Below, in pieces: positions 55,914-63,316 of a DNA stretch of 64,000 bases. The notes under the pieces are model-generated. The model searched no databases. It was given only the letters and a program-made list of their open reading frames with translations, and was not told where the DNA came from. Position 1 is the first letter of the stretch. Each line of letters opens with the position of its first letter. Source of the stretch: Lentzea sp. NBRC 105346 (GTDB taxonomy: Bacteria; Actinomycetota; Actinomycetes; Mycobacteriales; Pseudonocardiaceae); the NCBI RefSeq assembly GCF_030269605.1, contig NZ_BSTQ01000013.1, positions 124,001 to 188,000 on the forward strand, in the 5' to 3' direction. Both the position numbers and the translations under genes were made by a program.

Positions 55914-56459
55914 ATGCGAGGCGAGGACGACACCGACGCCGAGGTCGAAACCTGGAGGGCGATGGTCCCCGCGATCGACCCGGTGGTCGAGGGCGTGGTG
56001 GACCGCGTCCACCAGATCAGCAAGTACCTGGACTTCCTCGCGACCGAGATCGCGGCGCCGCACGGCCTGAACCGCGCCGACTACGAGATCCTCGCCCGCC
56101 TGTTCTGGATCGGCCCGCCCCACCGGCTCACGCCCAAACAGCTCGCGAACGGCACGCTCAGCCCCGCCACGACGATCACCAGCAGGCTCGACCGTCTCGA
56201 GAAGGCCGGCCTGGTGGTCCGTGAGCTCGACCCGAGCGACCGTCGCTCGCTGCCCGCGACGCTGACCGGCGAAGGTCGCGACATCTTCCTGCAGATCGTG
56301 GCCGGGCAGGCCGAACGGGAGAAGGAGCTGTTCACCGCGCTGCCGGGTGCAGACCTGGAACAACTGCGCGAATTGCTCAAGCAGGTCATGGAGGTGCTGG
56401 CCGGTGAGCTCGGTCCGGCGCATCGCCGCACCCGGCTGGCGCTCGACAGCAAAGAGTAG
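55914..56459 (+). CDS. MarR-family regulator
   Basis: 181 residues. The winged helix contains LNRADYEILARLFWIGPPHR, LTPKQLANGTLSPATTITSR and the wing DRLEKAGLVVRELDPSDRRS, the MarR signature. TACGAT six bases before the ATG suggests leaderless transcription. A 21-base palindrome and promoter lie just after its stop (56461-56507), a likely target site. A MarR protein normally controls an efflux or catabolic gene next door, but only an eight-codon frame follows before the membrane protein. Confidence 0.92.
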   Translation: MRGEDDTDAEVETWRAMVPAIDPVVEGVVDRVHQISKYLDFLATEIAAPHGLNRADYEILARLFWIGPPHRLTPKQLANGTLSPATTITSRLDRLEKAGLVVRELDPSDRRSLPATLTGEGRDIFLQIVAGQAEREKELFTALPGADLEQLRELLKQVMEVLAGELGPAHRRTRLALDSKE

Positions 56460-56460
56460 A

Positions 56461-56507
56461 TTGCTACGAAGTCGTACTATCCGATATCGTACCGACTGGC
56501 GGTACGA
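56461..56507 (+). promoter_or_regulatory. Promoter with MarR-type operator
   Basis: TTGCTA (56461-56466), an 18-base spacer and TATCGT (56485-56490) form a promoter-like pair. A palindrome with eight-base arms TCGTACCG (56487-56494) and CGGTACGA (56500-56507) overlaps the -10 and start region. Candidate site for the MarR protein encoded upstream. Confidence 0.6.
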
Positions 56508-56520
56508 GAGGGAGGGCGAC

Positions 56521-56547
56521 ATGGGCGGCTATCCACTGTCCGAGTGA
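56521..56547 (+). CDS. Eight-codon mini-ORF (MGGYPLSE)
   Basis: Strong ribosome site GAGGGAGGG four bases before ATG, then MGGYPLSE and TGA. The stop overlaps a GTG (56544) in the frame of the following membrane protein by four bases (GTGA). It could be a coupled leader peptide or the remnant of a lost MarR-controlled gene. Confidence 0.35.
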   Translation: MGGYPLSE

Positions 56548-56582
56548 CGACGAATATCCGGCCGTCACCGTTAGCCTGCGGC

Positions 56583-56963
56583 ATGGGAATTTTGGTTCAT
56601 GTGCTGCTGACCGCGGTGGCGGTCTGGGTGTCGACCCTGATCCCCGGCATCGACCTGCTGGAAGGCACCACCACGACCCGGATCCTGACGCTGCTCGGCG
56701 TCGCGGTGATCTTCGGTCTGGTGAACGCGGTCGTGAAGCCGGTCGTCAAGTTCTTCGGCTGCGTCTTCTACATCGTCACCCTTGGCCTCATCGGCCTGGT
56801 CGTGAACGCGTTGCTGTTCATGCTGACCGGCTGGATCGCCGACCAGTTCGGCCTGCCCTTCCGGGTCGACGGTTTCTGGCCCGCGTTCTGGGGCGCGATC
56901 ATCGTCGCGCTGACCGGCTGGGTGCTGAACCTGGTCTACGACAAGGTCACCGACAACGACTGA
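56583..56963 (+). CDS. YvlD-like / phage-holin-family membrane protein
   Basis: 126 residues from the ATG at 56583 (six bases after the TAGCCT box starting at 56572, leaderless candidate). Four membrane helices; starts MGILVHVLLTAVAVWVSTLI, then GLVNAVVKPVVKFFGCVFYI and VVNALLFMLTGWIADQF, matching the family named phage holin IV/YvlD, which in non-phage settings has an unknown envelope role. An upstream GTG at 56544, overlapping the mini-ORF stop, would add 13 residues. Confidence 0.85.
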   Translation: MGILVHVLLTAVAVWVSTLIPGIDLLEGTTTTRILTLLGVAVIFGLVNAVVKPVVKFFGCVFYIVTLGLIGLVVNALLFMLTGWIADQFGLPFRVDGFWPAFWGAIIVALTGWVLNLVYDKVTDND

Positions 56964-57028
56964 CGCAACCAGCCGGTGTGAAGCGCGTCTCCCAGAACGA
57001 GGTACATACTTCGAATTGGGGGATTCGA

Positions 57029-57784
57029 ATGCGCAAGATCGCGTTCGCGCTCGCATTGGGCACGTTGGTCGCCTTCGCGCCACCGGCTTCCGCTGAAGCC
57101 GGTGGCGTCGTCTTCGGATCGGTGTGGTTCGACGTCAACGAGGACGGCATCCGGCAGGCGGACGAGCCGCCGGTGGCCGGCTACCAGTTGATGCTCAACG
57201 ACATGTACACCGGCGTGACGTCGACTGACGAGAACGGCAACTACCGGTTCGAGAACTTCCCGGACCGCACGAGCTACCGGATCTCGTGGTTCGGCCGCGG
57301 CACGTGGGCCTTCACCAAGTCCGGCGGTGACTCGGACTTCGACCCGAACACCGGTGCCACCGCGGACTTCACGGTGCAGCCCGGCGAGCAGGCGGGGCCG
57401 TTCAACGCCGGGCTCATCAAGGAGCGCGTCGACACCGCCGTCACGGCCGTCCGGGCGCCCAGGAAGGTCCGGGTCGGTGACGAGGTGGAGGTGAAGATCA
57501 CCTTCGAGAACACCGGCAACAGCCCCACGCCGCTGTCCGGCATTGCGACCTTCCCGGCGGGAATGACTCCACTGTGGACGGATGCGCCGGTGCCGTACAT
57601 CGACGGGCAGAAGGTCTACATGTCGAGCTATTACCAGCCTGACACGAACATCGGCGAATCGGTCACTTACACCGTCAGGGCGCGTGTCGACGCGTCCGTT
57701 CGGGGGCAGATCGTCGCCGAGGCCAACAACCCGTGGGACACCGACGAAAACAACAACGTTCGCAAGGCAACCGTACGGACGTGA
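57029..57784 (+). CDS. Secreted SdrD_B-like protein, copy 1 of 3
   Basis: 251 residues; the ATG at 57029 gives the signal peptide MRKIAFALALGTLVAFAPPA. An SdrD_B/Cna-B-like domain (about 25-125) has GSVWFDVNEDGIRQADEPPV and TSTDENGNYRFENF, and a DUF11/CARDB-like domain (about 145-250) has VRVGDEVEVKITFENTGNS and IDGQKVYMSS. No LPXTG, membrane helix or lipobox, so fully secreted. First of three tandem paralogues in the same direction. Confidence 0.85.
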   Translation: MRKIAFALALGTLVAFAPPASAEAGGVVFGSVWFDVNEDGIRQADEPPVAGYQLMLNDMYTGVTSTDENGNYRFENFPDRTSYRISWFGRGTWAFTKSGGDSDFDPNTGATADFTVQPGEQAGPFNAGLIKERVDTAVTAVRAPRKVRVGDEVEVKITFENTGNSPTPLSGIATFPAGMTPLWTDAPVPYIDGQKVYMSSYYQPDTNIGESVTYTVRARVDASVRGQIVAEANNPWDTDENNNVRKATVRT

Positions 57785-57835
57785 CGCGCGTACTCAGGTC
57801 GAAGGGGAGCACATCATCGACTTGGGGGAACTGAA

Positions 57836-58603
57836 ATGCGTTACGTGGCAAAGCTTTCGGCGTTCGGTCTCGCACTGGCCGCGTCGGCCCTCGTGGCTCA
57901 GCCCGCGACGGCCGACCCGGCCGGCACGATCACCGGCTCGGTGTGGATGGACGCGAACTACGACGGCATCCGTCAGGCCGACGAGCCGCCCGCCGAGGGC
58001 GTGCAGGTCTTTCTGAGCGGCCGCCGCGTCTCTATCACCGACGCGAACGGCGCCTATCGGTTCGAGAACCTCCCGCAGGGCAGCTACCGGATCACCGAGC
58101 AGGACGGCCCGCAGCGGTGGGCGTTCACCAAGCCCGGCGGCGACTCCGCGGCCGACCCGAACACCGGGTGGACCGAATACTTCACCGTCACCGCGGGCGA
58201 GACCGAGCAGGTCGACCTCGGTGTCGTGAAGCAGTATCGGGACGCCGCGATCGCGAAGGTCGGCGCGCCGGAGCTCGTGCGGGTCGGTGACCTGGTGAGC
58301 ATCGACGTCACCTTCCGCAACGAGGGCAACTGCCTGATCACGTTGTACGGCATCGCCGAGCTGCCGGCCGGGCTGCAGCCGCTGGGCACGAACGCGCCAG
58401 CCGGTGAGGTCCGCGGCCAGACGGTGCTCATGTCCAACGGCCGCCAGGCCGCGACCCGGCTCGGTGAGTCCGTGACCTACCGGGTGGACGCGCGGGTGAC
58501 CGGTGAGGTCAAGGGTGAGCTCGTCGTCACCGCCAACGGCGACGACCTCGCCGAGGACAACCGCGACAACAACGTGGTGCGCAAGAACATCGACACCATC
58601 TGA
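57836..58603 (+). CDS. Secreted SdrD_B-like protein, copy 2 of 3
   Basis: 255 residues, signal peptide MRYVAKLSAFGLALAASALV, cut near PATA. The first domain keeps GSVWMDANYDGIRQADEPPA and TDANGAYRFENLPQGSYRIT. The second keeps VRVGDLVSIDVTFRNEGN and GESVTYRVDARV but lacks the DGQKVYMSS motif, making this the most diverged copy. TTGGGGGAACTGAA precedes the ATG and is nearly the same before copy 3. Confidence 0.85.
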   Translation: MRYVAKLSAFGLALAASALVAQPATADPAGTITGSVWMDANYDGIRQADEPPAEGVQVFLSGRRVSITDANGAYRFENLPQGSYRITEQDGPQRWAFTKPGGDSAADPNTGWTEYFTVTAGETEQVDLGVVKQYRDAAIAKVGAPELVRVGDLVSIDVTFRNEGNCLITLYGIAELPAGLQPLGTNAPAGEVRGQTVLMSNGRQAATRLGESVTYRVDARVTGEVKGELVVTANGDDLAEDNRDNNVVRKNIDTI

Positions 58604-58634
58604 CACAACAACAACACACACTGGGGGAACAGAA

Positions 58635-59402
58635 ATGCGTTACACGGCAAGACTTTCCGCGTTCGCGCTGGCACTCGCAGCCTCGGCCGTCGTGGTCCAG
58701 CCGGCGATGGCGAGCGAGGGTGGCACGGTCTTCGGCTCGGCGTGGATCGACGCGAACGAGGACGGCATCCGGCAGACGGACGAGAAGCCGCTGGCGAACT
58801 TCACCTTCCTGGTGCCCGGCGTGTACTACGCGGGCACGACGGACGAGAACGGCAACTACAAGATCGAGAACGTGCCGGCGGGCACCCGAGTCGTCACCCT
58901 GTTCGCCAGGGGTACCTGGACGTTCACCAAGGGCGGCGGCGACTCGGACTTCGACCCGAGCACCTTGCAGACCCGGCAGTTCACGCTCACCGAGGGCGGG
59001 CAGGCCGGCCCGTTCAACGCGGGTATGGTCGAGTACCGGCCCGACGCGACGGTCACCGATGTCGACGTCCCGCGCTTCATGCGGGTCGGCGAGCAGGTGA
59101 ACATCGACGTCACCTACACCAACACGGGCAACGCCCCGAACCCGTTGTACGGCACGGCAACCCTGCCCGACGGGCTCACGCCGCTGTCGACGAACGCGCC
59201 GGTGCCGTGGATCGACGGGCAGAAGGTCTACATGTCGAGCATGTACCAGCCGGACGTCCACCTGGGCGAGTCGGTGACCTACACGATCGTCGCGCGGGTG
59301 GACAAGCAGATCAGGCGCGGCGAGATCGTCGTGACCGAGGATCAGTACGGGGACGTCAACCCGAGCGACAACGTGAAGAAGGTGAAGGTCTGGGCCTTCT
59401 GA
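58635..59402 (+). CDS. Secreted SdrD_B-like protein, copy 3 of 3
   Basis: 255 residues, signal peptide MRYTARLSAFALALAASAVV, nearly that of copy 2, while the mature part (GSAWIDANEDGIRQTDEKPL, WIDGQKVYMSSMYQPD) is closer to copy 1. The mosaic suggests recombination between copies. Ends with KKVKVWAF. A perfect terminator follows directly, so the three genes end as one unit. Function unknown; beta-sandwich secreted scaffold likely. Confidence 0.85.
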   Translation: MRYTARLSAFALALAASAVVVQPAMASEGGTVFGSAWIDANEDGIRQTDEKPLANFTFLVPGVYYAGTTDENGNYKIENVPAGTRVVTLFARGTWTFTKGGGDSDFDPSTLQTRQFTLTEGGQAGPFNAGMVEYRPDATVTDVDVPRFMRVGEQVNIDVTYTNTGNAPNPLYGTATLPDGLTPLSTNAPVPWIDGQKVYMSSMYQPDVHLGESVTYTIVARVDKQIRRGEIVVTEDQYGDVNPSDNVKKVKVWAF

Positions 59403-59405
59403 CAA

Positions 59406-59440
59406 AACGAGCCCCGGTCCACTGTGGACCGGGGCTCGTT
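59406..59440. terminator. Bidirectional terminator after the SdrD_B trio
   Basis: Sixteen-base-pair perfect stem AACGAGCCCCGGTCCA (59406-59421) with 59425-59440, loop CTG, T-rich right flank. Also 13 bases before the end of the leftward etfD gene. Confidence 0.88.
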
Positions 59441-59452
59441 TCCTGAATCAGG

Positions 59453-61675
59453 TCAGGCGGTCGGCGCCGGCTCCGCGGCCGGTTCCGACTGGCCGCGCTT
59501 GACCGCGGTGAGCAGCAGCTGCGCCACGTCCACGACCTCGACGTGCGCACCGGCCTGGCCGTCGGCCTGCCGGGCGGTCACGCCGTCCGTCAGCATCACG
59601 CGGCAGAACGGGCAGCCGGTCGCGATCTTCGACGGGGCGGTCGACAGCGCCTCGTCGACGCGGTCGACGTTGATGCGCTTGCCGATCCGCTCCTCCATCC
59701 ACATGCGGGCACCGCCGGCGCCGCAGCACATCGAGCGTTCCTGGTGGCGCGGCATCTCGCGCAACGTCGCACCCGAAGCGCCCACCAGCTCGCGCGGCGC
59801 CTCGTAGACCTTGTTGTGGCGGCCCAGGTAGCACGGGTCGTGGTACGTCACGTCCTCGGTGACCGGCGCGACGGGCACCAGGCGGCGTTCCCGCACCAGG
59901 CGGTTCAGCAGCTGCGTGTGGTGCACGACCTCGTACGTGCCACCCACCTGCGGGTACTCGTTCGCCAGCGTGTTGAAGCAGTGGGCGCACGTGACGACGA
60001 TCTTGCGGCGACCCGCGTCGCGGCCCTCGAAGACCGTGTTGAGCACCTCGACGTTCTGCTGCGCCAGCATCTGGAAGAGGAACTCGTTGCCCGCGCGGCG
60101 GGCCGGGTCACCGGTGCAGGTCTCCTCGGGGCCGAGGACGGCGAACGAGACACCCGCGGTGTGCAGCAGCTCGGCCACGGCCCGCGTGGTCTTCTTCGCG
60201 CGGTCCTCGAACGCGCCCGCGCAACCGACCCAGAACAGGTACTCGGTGTCGCCCAGCTCGCCGTCGAACACGGGCACCTCGAAGTCCAGGCCCTCGGTCC
60301 ACGCGAGGCGGTCCTTGGCGTTCTGGCCCCAGGGGTTGCCCTTGTTCTCCAGGTTCTTGAACATGCCGCCGAGCTCGGTCGGGAAGTTCGACTCGATCAG
60401 CACCTGGTAGCGGCGCATGTCGACGATGTGGTCGACGTGCTCGATGTCGACCGGGCACTGCTCGACGCAGGCGCCACAGCTGGTGCAGGACCACAGCACC
60501 TCGGGGTCGATGACGCCCATCTCGTCCACGCCGCCGACCAGCGGGCGCTCGGCCTCGGCCATCGCCAGCACGTCGATGGACTCCAGGCGCTTCTGGTAGT
60601 CCTTGTAGTTCTCCTCGACCAGGCCGACCTCGTCGCCGCCCATGTCCTTGCGGCCACCGGCCAGCAGGTACGGCGCCTTGGCGAAGGCGTGGTCGCGCAG
60701 CTGCGTAATGACCAGCTTGGGGGACAACGGCTTTCCGGTGTTCCACGCCGGGCACTGGGACTGGCAGCGGCCGCACTCGGTGCAGGTGCTGAAGTCCAGC
60801 CAGCCCTTCCACGTGAAGTCCTCGACCTTGCCGACGCCGAACACGTCCTTGTCGGGGTCGGCCTCTTCGAGGTCCAGGACCTTGCCGCCGCTCATCATCG
60901 GCTTCAGTGCGCCGAGCGCGACGCCGCCGTCGTCCTCGCGCTTGAAGTAGATGTTGAAGAACGCGCTGAACCGGTGCCACGCGACACCCATGGTCAGGTT
61001 CTTGCCGACCACGACGAGCCAGATCATGCCGGACAGCAGCTTGATCAGCGCCATGATCGACACCCAGACCGGCGCCGACGGCAGCAGGTGCGAGAGCGGC
61101 TGCGTGACGAACGACGTCCACAGCGGAGCGACCTCCAGGCCACTCGACTGCTTGAACGCCTTCACGCCGAGGATGCCGAGACCCTCGATGATCACGACGG
61201 CCTCGACGAAGTAGGCCGCCTTGAAACTCGAGCCGGCGAACCGGGACACGCGACCGGCGCGGCGCGGGTGGTTCAGCTGCCGGATGACGGCCAGCACGAC
61301 GCCACCGACGACGGTGCCGAGGCCGAGCAGCTCGACCAGCAGCAGCCAGATCGACCACGTGCCGATGATCGGCCAGTGGAAGTGCGGGTTGAACACCTCG
61401 CCGTACGCCTCGAACAGCACCGCGGAGCCGATGAGGAAGCCCCACATGACCATCCAGTGCCACGGCGCGACGGAGCGGAACTTCGCCATCCGTGTGTGGG
61501 CCACGAACTCGACGATCAGCTGGCGCAGCCGGGGCACGAACGGGCCGTTGCGGGTCGCGTCCGGCTGACCGAGCCGGATGATCTTGATCATCTTCACGAC
61601 GCCCGAGACGAACACGCCCCAGGCGACAACGCTCACCGCCACCGCGACGAGGCCGAGAACGAGCTCCACAGTCAT
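59453..61675 (-). CDS. etfD: Membrane Fe-S oxidoreductase, EtfD-like (electron transfer from beta-oxidation)
   Basis: 740 residues. Residues 1-260 hold about six membrane helices with His residues in WHWMVMWGF and HFHW, consistent with heme binding. Two [4Fe-4S] ferredoxin motifs follow: CTECGRCQSQCP and CTSCGACVEQCP. The C-terminal part has two CCG-type domains (VGCAGAFE; DPCYLGRHN; CCGAGGARMW). This matches mycobacterial EtfD, which passes electrons from the electron-transfer flavoprotein to menaquinone. TACGCT seven bases before the ATG at 61675 suggests leaderless transcription; the TTACTnnnnAGTAA site sits just upstream. Confidence 0.9.
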   Translation of the reverse strand: MTVELVLGLVAVAVSVVAWGVFVSGVVKMIKIIRLGQPDATRNGPFVPRLRQLIVEFVAHTRMAKFRSVAPWHWMVMWGFLIGSAVLFEAYGEVFNPHFHWPIIGTWSIWLLLVELLGLGTVVGGVVLAVIRQLNHPRRAGRVSRFAGSSFKAAYFVEAVVIIEGLGILGVKAFKQSSGLEVAPLWTSFVTQPLSHLLPSAPVWVSIMALIKLLSGMIWLVVVGKNLTMGVAWHRFSAFFNIYFKREDDGGVALGALKPMMSGGKVLDLEEADPDKDVFGVGKVEDFTWKGWLDFSTCTECGRCQSQCPAWNTGKPLSPKLVITQLRDHAFAKAPYLLAGGRKDMGGDEVGLVEENYKDYQKRLESIDVLAMAEAERPLVGGVDEMGVIDPEVLWSCTSCGACVEQCPVDIEHVDHIVDMRRYQVLIESNFPTELGGMFKNLENKGNPWGQNAKDRLAWTEGLDFEVPVFDGELGDTEYLFWVGCAGAFEDRAKKTTRAVAELLHTAGVSFAVLGPEETCTGDPARRAGNEFLFQMLAQQNVEVLNTVFEGRDAGRRKIVVTCAHCFNTLANEYPQVGGTYEVVHHTQLLNRLVRERRLVPVAPVTEDVTYHDPCYLGRHNKVYEAPRELVGASGATLREMPRHQERSMCCGAGGARMWMEERIGKRINVDRVDEALSTAPSKIATGCPFCRVMLTDGVTARQADGQAGAHVEVVDVAQLLLTAVKRGQSEPAAEPAPTA

Positions 61676-61695
61676 GGGCGGCAGCGTACGCCCCA

Positions 61696-61709
61696 TTACT
61701 GGTCAGTAA
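61696..61709 (-). promoter_or_regulatory. TTACTnnnnAGTAA operator in the etfD promoter
   Basis: TTACTGGTCAGTAA, core TACTGGTCAGTA, directly upstream of the -10 TACGCT (61683-61688, minus strand). A bound repressor would cover the -10/-35 spacer. Same core as five other sites, all beside fatty-acid genes. Confidence 0.75.
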
Positions 61710-61789
61710 CCACTTGGACGTGGTCCGTGTCATGCTCGAACTTGTGGAACAATCGTTCAAGTAGTTTCGCGTTCGTTCTGGGAGTCGCC

Positions 61790-62113
61790 GTGCTGTACCT
61801 GGTCCTGGCCATCGCGATCGCCGGTGAGATCACCGCGACCGTGTCGCTCAAGCTGTCGGAGGGCTTCACCAAGCTCTGGCCGTCCGTTGTGGTCGTGGCC
61901 GGGTACGCCCTCGCGTTCACGATGTTGTCGATGGCGCTGAAGATGGGGATGCTCGTCGGTGTCGCCTACGCGATCTGGTCTGCTGTCGGGGTCGCCGCGG
62001 TGGCGATCATCGGCTGGAGATTCCTGGGTGAGCACCTCAACCCGACGATGATCGCCGGGCTCGCGCTGGTGATCGCGGGCGTGGTCACCCTGGAGATCGG
62101 GAGGATCCACTGA
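61790..62113 (+). CDS. SMR-family multidrug efflux protein
   Basis: 107 residues, family length. The GTG at 61790 has GGGAG five bases upstream and starts VLYLVLAIAIAGEITATVSL, with the essential Glu13. LKLSEGFTKLWPSVVVVAGY, AYAIWSAVGVAAVAIIGWRF and EHLNPTMIAGLALVIAGVVT are typical of EmrE/QacE-type proteins. Exports cationic drugs by proton exchange. Overlaps the TetR start by four bases. Confidence 0.93.
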   Translation: MLYLVLAIAIAGEITATVSLKLSEGFTKLWPSVVVVAGYALAFTMLSMALKMGMLVGVAYAIWSAVGVAAVAIIGWRFLGEHLNPTMIAGLALVIAGVVTLEIGRIH

Positions 62114-62652
62114 GTACAGAGGTCGACGGGCGGAAGCTGCGCGGCGAACGGCGGCGCCGCGCGATCCTCGAGGCGACGCTGCGGGTGATCGAACGCGACG
62201 GCGTGGGCGGGGTGACCCATCGTTCGGTCGCGCGCGAGGCGGACGTGCCCCCGACTTCGCCCACCTACTACTACGCGACGCTGGACGACCTGCTGATCGC
62301 GACCCTGGTGTGGTCGGCCGAGCACCTGTGCGGCGAGATGCTGCGAATGATCGAGTCGAGTCCGCGCGAGATCGCCGAGTTCCTGGCGCGCGCTCTCGAC
62401 GAGGACCGCGGCCGCACGCTCGCCGAGTACGAGCTGTACCTGCTCGCCACCCGGCGGCCGGAGCTGCGGCCCGCCGCCCGGCGGTGGATCGACCTCGCCT
62501 TCGAGACCGTGCGACCGGCGAACCCGGTGTGGTTCAAGGTGGTGCTCGCCGCGGTCGACGGTCTGCTCATCCAGGGCCTGCTGGCCGACGCACCACCCAC
62601 GGCGGACGAGCTGGAGCCAATCGTGTCCTTCTTGATCCGCGACCGCGACTGA
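62110..62652 (+). CDS. TetR-family regulator, apparent CTG start
   Basis: 180 residues if initiated at CTG (62110), giving MSTEVDGRKLRGERRRRAIL. The CTG overlaps the SMR stop as CTGA, and GGGAGG (62099-62104) lies five bases upstream; no ATG, GTG or TTG exists in frame until 62185, which would remove half the DNA-binding domain (AILEATLRVIERDGVGGVTH, SVAREADVPPTSPTYYYATL). Probably represses its own efflux operon. Alternatively the start is 62185 and the protein is truncated. Confidence 0.82.
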   Translation: MSTEVDGRKLRGERRRRAILEATLRVIERDGVGGVTHRSVAREADVPPTSPTYYYATLDDLLIATLVWSAEHLCGEMLRMIESSPREIAEFLARALDEDRGRTLAEYELYLLATRRPELRPAARRWIDLAFETVRPANPVWFKVVLAAVDGLLIQGLLADAPPTADELEPIVSFLIRDRD

Positions 62653-62672
62653 CGCGGCGGGACAATGGGTTC

Positions 62673-63242
62673 ATGGCGTTCACGCGGCGGGAGAACTGGA
62701 CGGTGGAGTGCGGCGTCGGCACGCAGTCGATGCTCGCCGCACTGTTCGTTCGCGACACTCTGGCGCTTTCCGTGGACACCACGCCCGACCTTCCCGGCCT
62801 CGACCCCGGTGTGCCGGTGATCGTGCCGCCCGGCGTCGACCGGGCCGCGGCCGCGCGCGACTGGCCGGGTTGGTGGACCGAGGTCCTGGAGGACGCGCGG
62901 GCCGAGGAACCCGAGCGCGTGCACGACGTGGCCGACACGAACTCGCTGCTGACCCGTCCCGCGTTGCGCGACGCCGTGCTCGCGTTGCGCGACGACTTCT
63001 ACCGGTACCGCGGTACGCCCACCGGCCGTCCGCCGCTGCCCGTCGGCGATGTGGTGCGCGCCGTCGAGTCACGTCTGGGCCGGCCGGTCCGGCCGTTCCG
63101 GCTGGTGATCAACGAGGTGCCGGTCCGCGGGTACGTGTGGGAGCGCATCGCACCCGGTCACGTGGTGGCGTCCACGGCCTGTCTGCACGACCCGTCGCGC
63201 TCGGCGCCGCGGCTGCGCGCGGTCGTCGAGGACCTCGCGTAG
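62673..63242 (+). CDS. Hypothetical actinobacterial protein
   Basis: 189 residues, cytoplasmic. Starts MAFTRRENWTVECGVGTQSM; proline-rich VPVIVPPGVDRAAAARDWPG in the middle and a basic C-terminal third (RPVRPFRLVINEVPVRGYVW, ending APRLRAVVEDLA). No family recognised. GACAAT six bases before the ATG suggests leaderless transcription. A weak hairpin follows. Confidence 0.72.
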   Translation: MAFTRRENWTVECGVGTQSMLAALFVRDTLALSVDTTPDLPGLDPGVPVIVPPGVDRAAAARDWPGWWTEVLEDARAEEPERVHDVADTNSLLTRPALRDAVLALRDDFYRYRGTPTGRPPLPVGDVVRAVESRLGRPVRPFRLVINEVPVRGYVWERIAPGHVVASTACLHDPSRSAPRLRAVVEDLA

Positions 63243-63251
63243 TAGGGGTAA

Positions 63252-63271
63252 CCCCCGTATCGGATCGGGGG
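63252..63271 (+). terminator. Weak terminator-like hairpin
   Basis: CCCCCG (63252-63257) with CGGGGG (63266-63271), loop of eight bases, followed by CTTTCC. Confidence 0.5.
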
Positions 63272-63316
63272 CTTTCCCTGGTGATTCGACGGTGCCGTCC
63301 CAATAGCGTTGACGCC

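Noticed and set aside
56583..56963. Holin-family protein as evidence of a prophage
   Set aside because: No other phage genes, integrase or attachment repeats; YvlD-like proteins are chromosomal in many bacteria.
59543..62113. Long plus-strand frame opposite the EtfD-like gene
   Set aside because: Antisense shadow; only its last 324 bases (the SMR gene) resemble a real protein.
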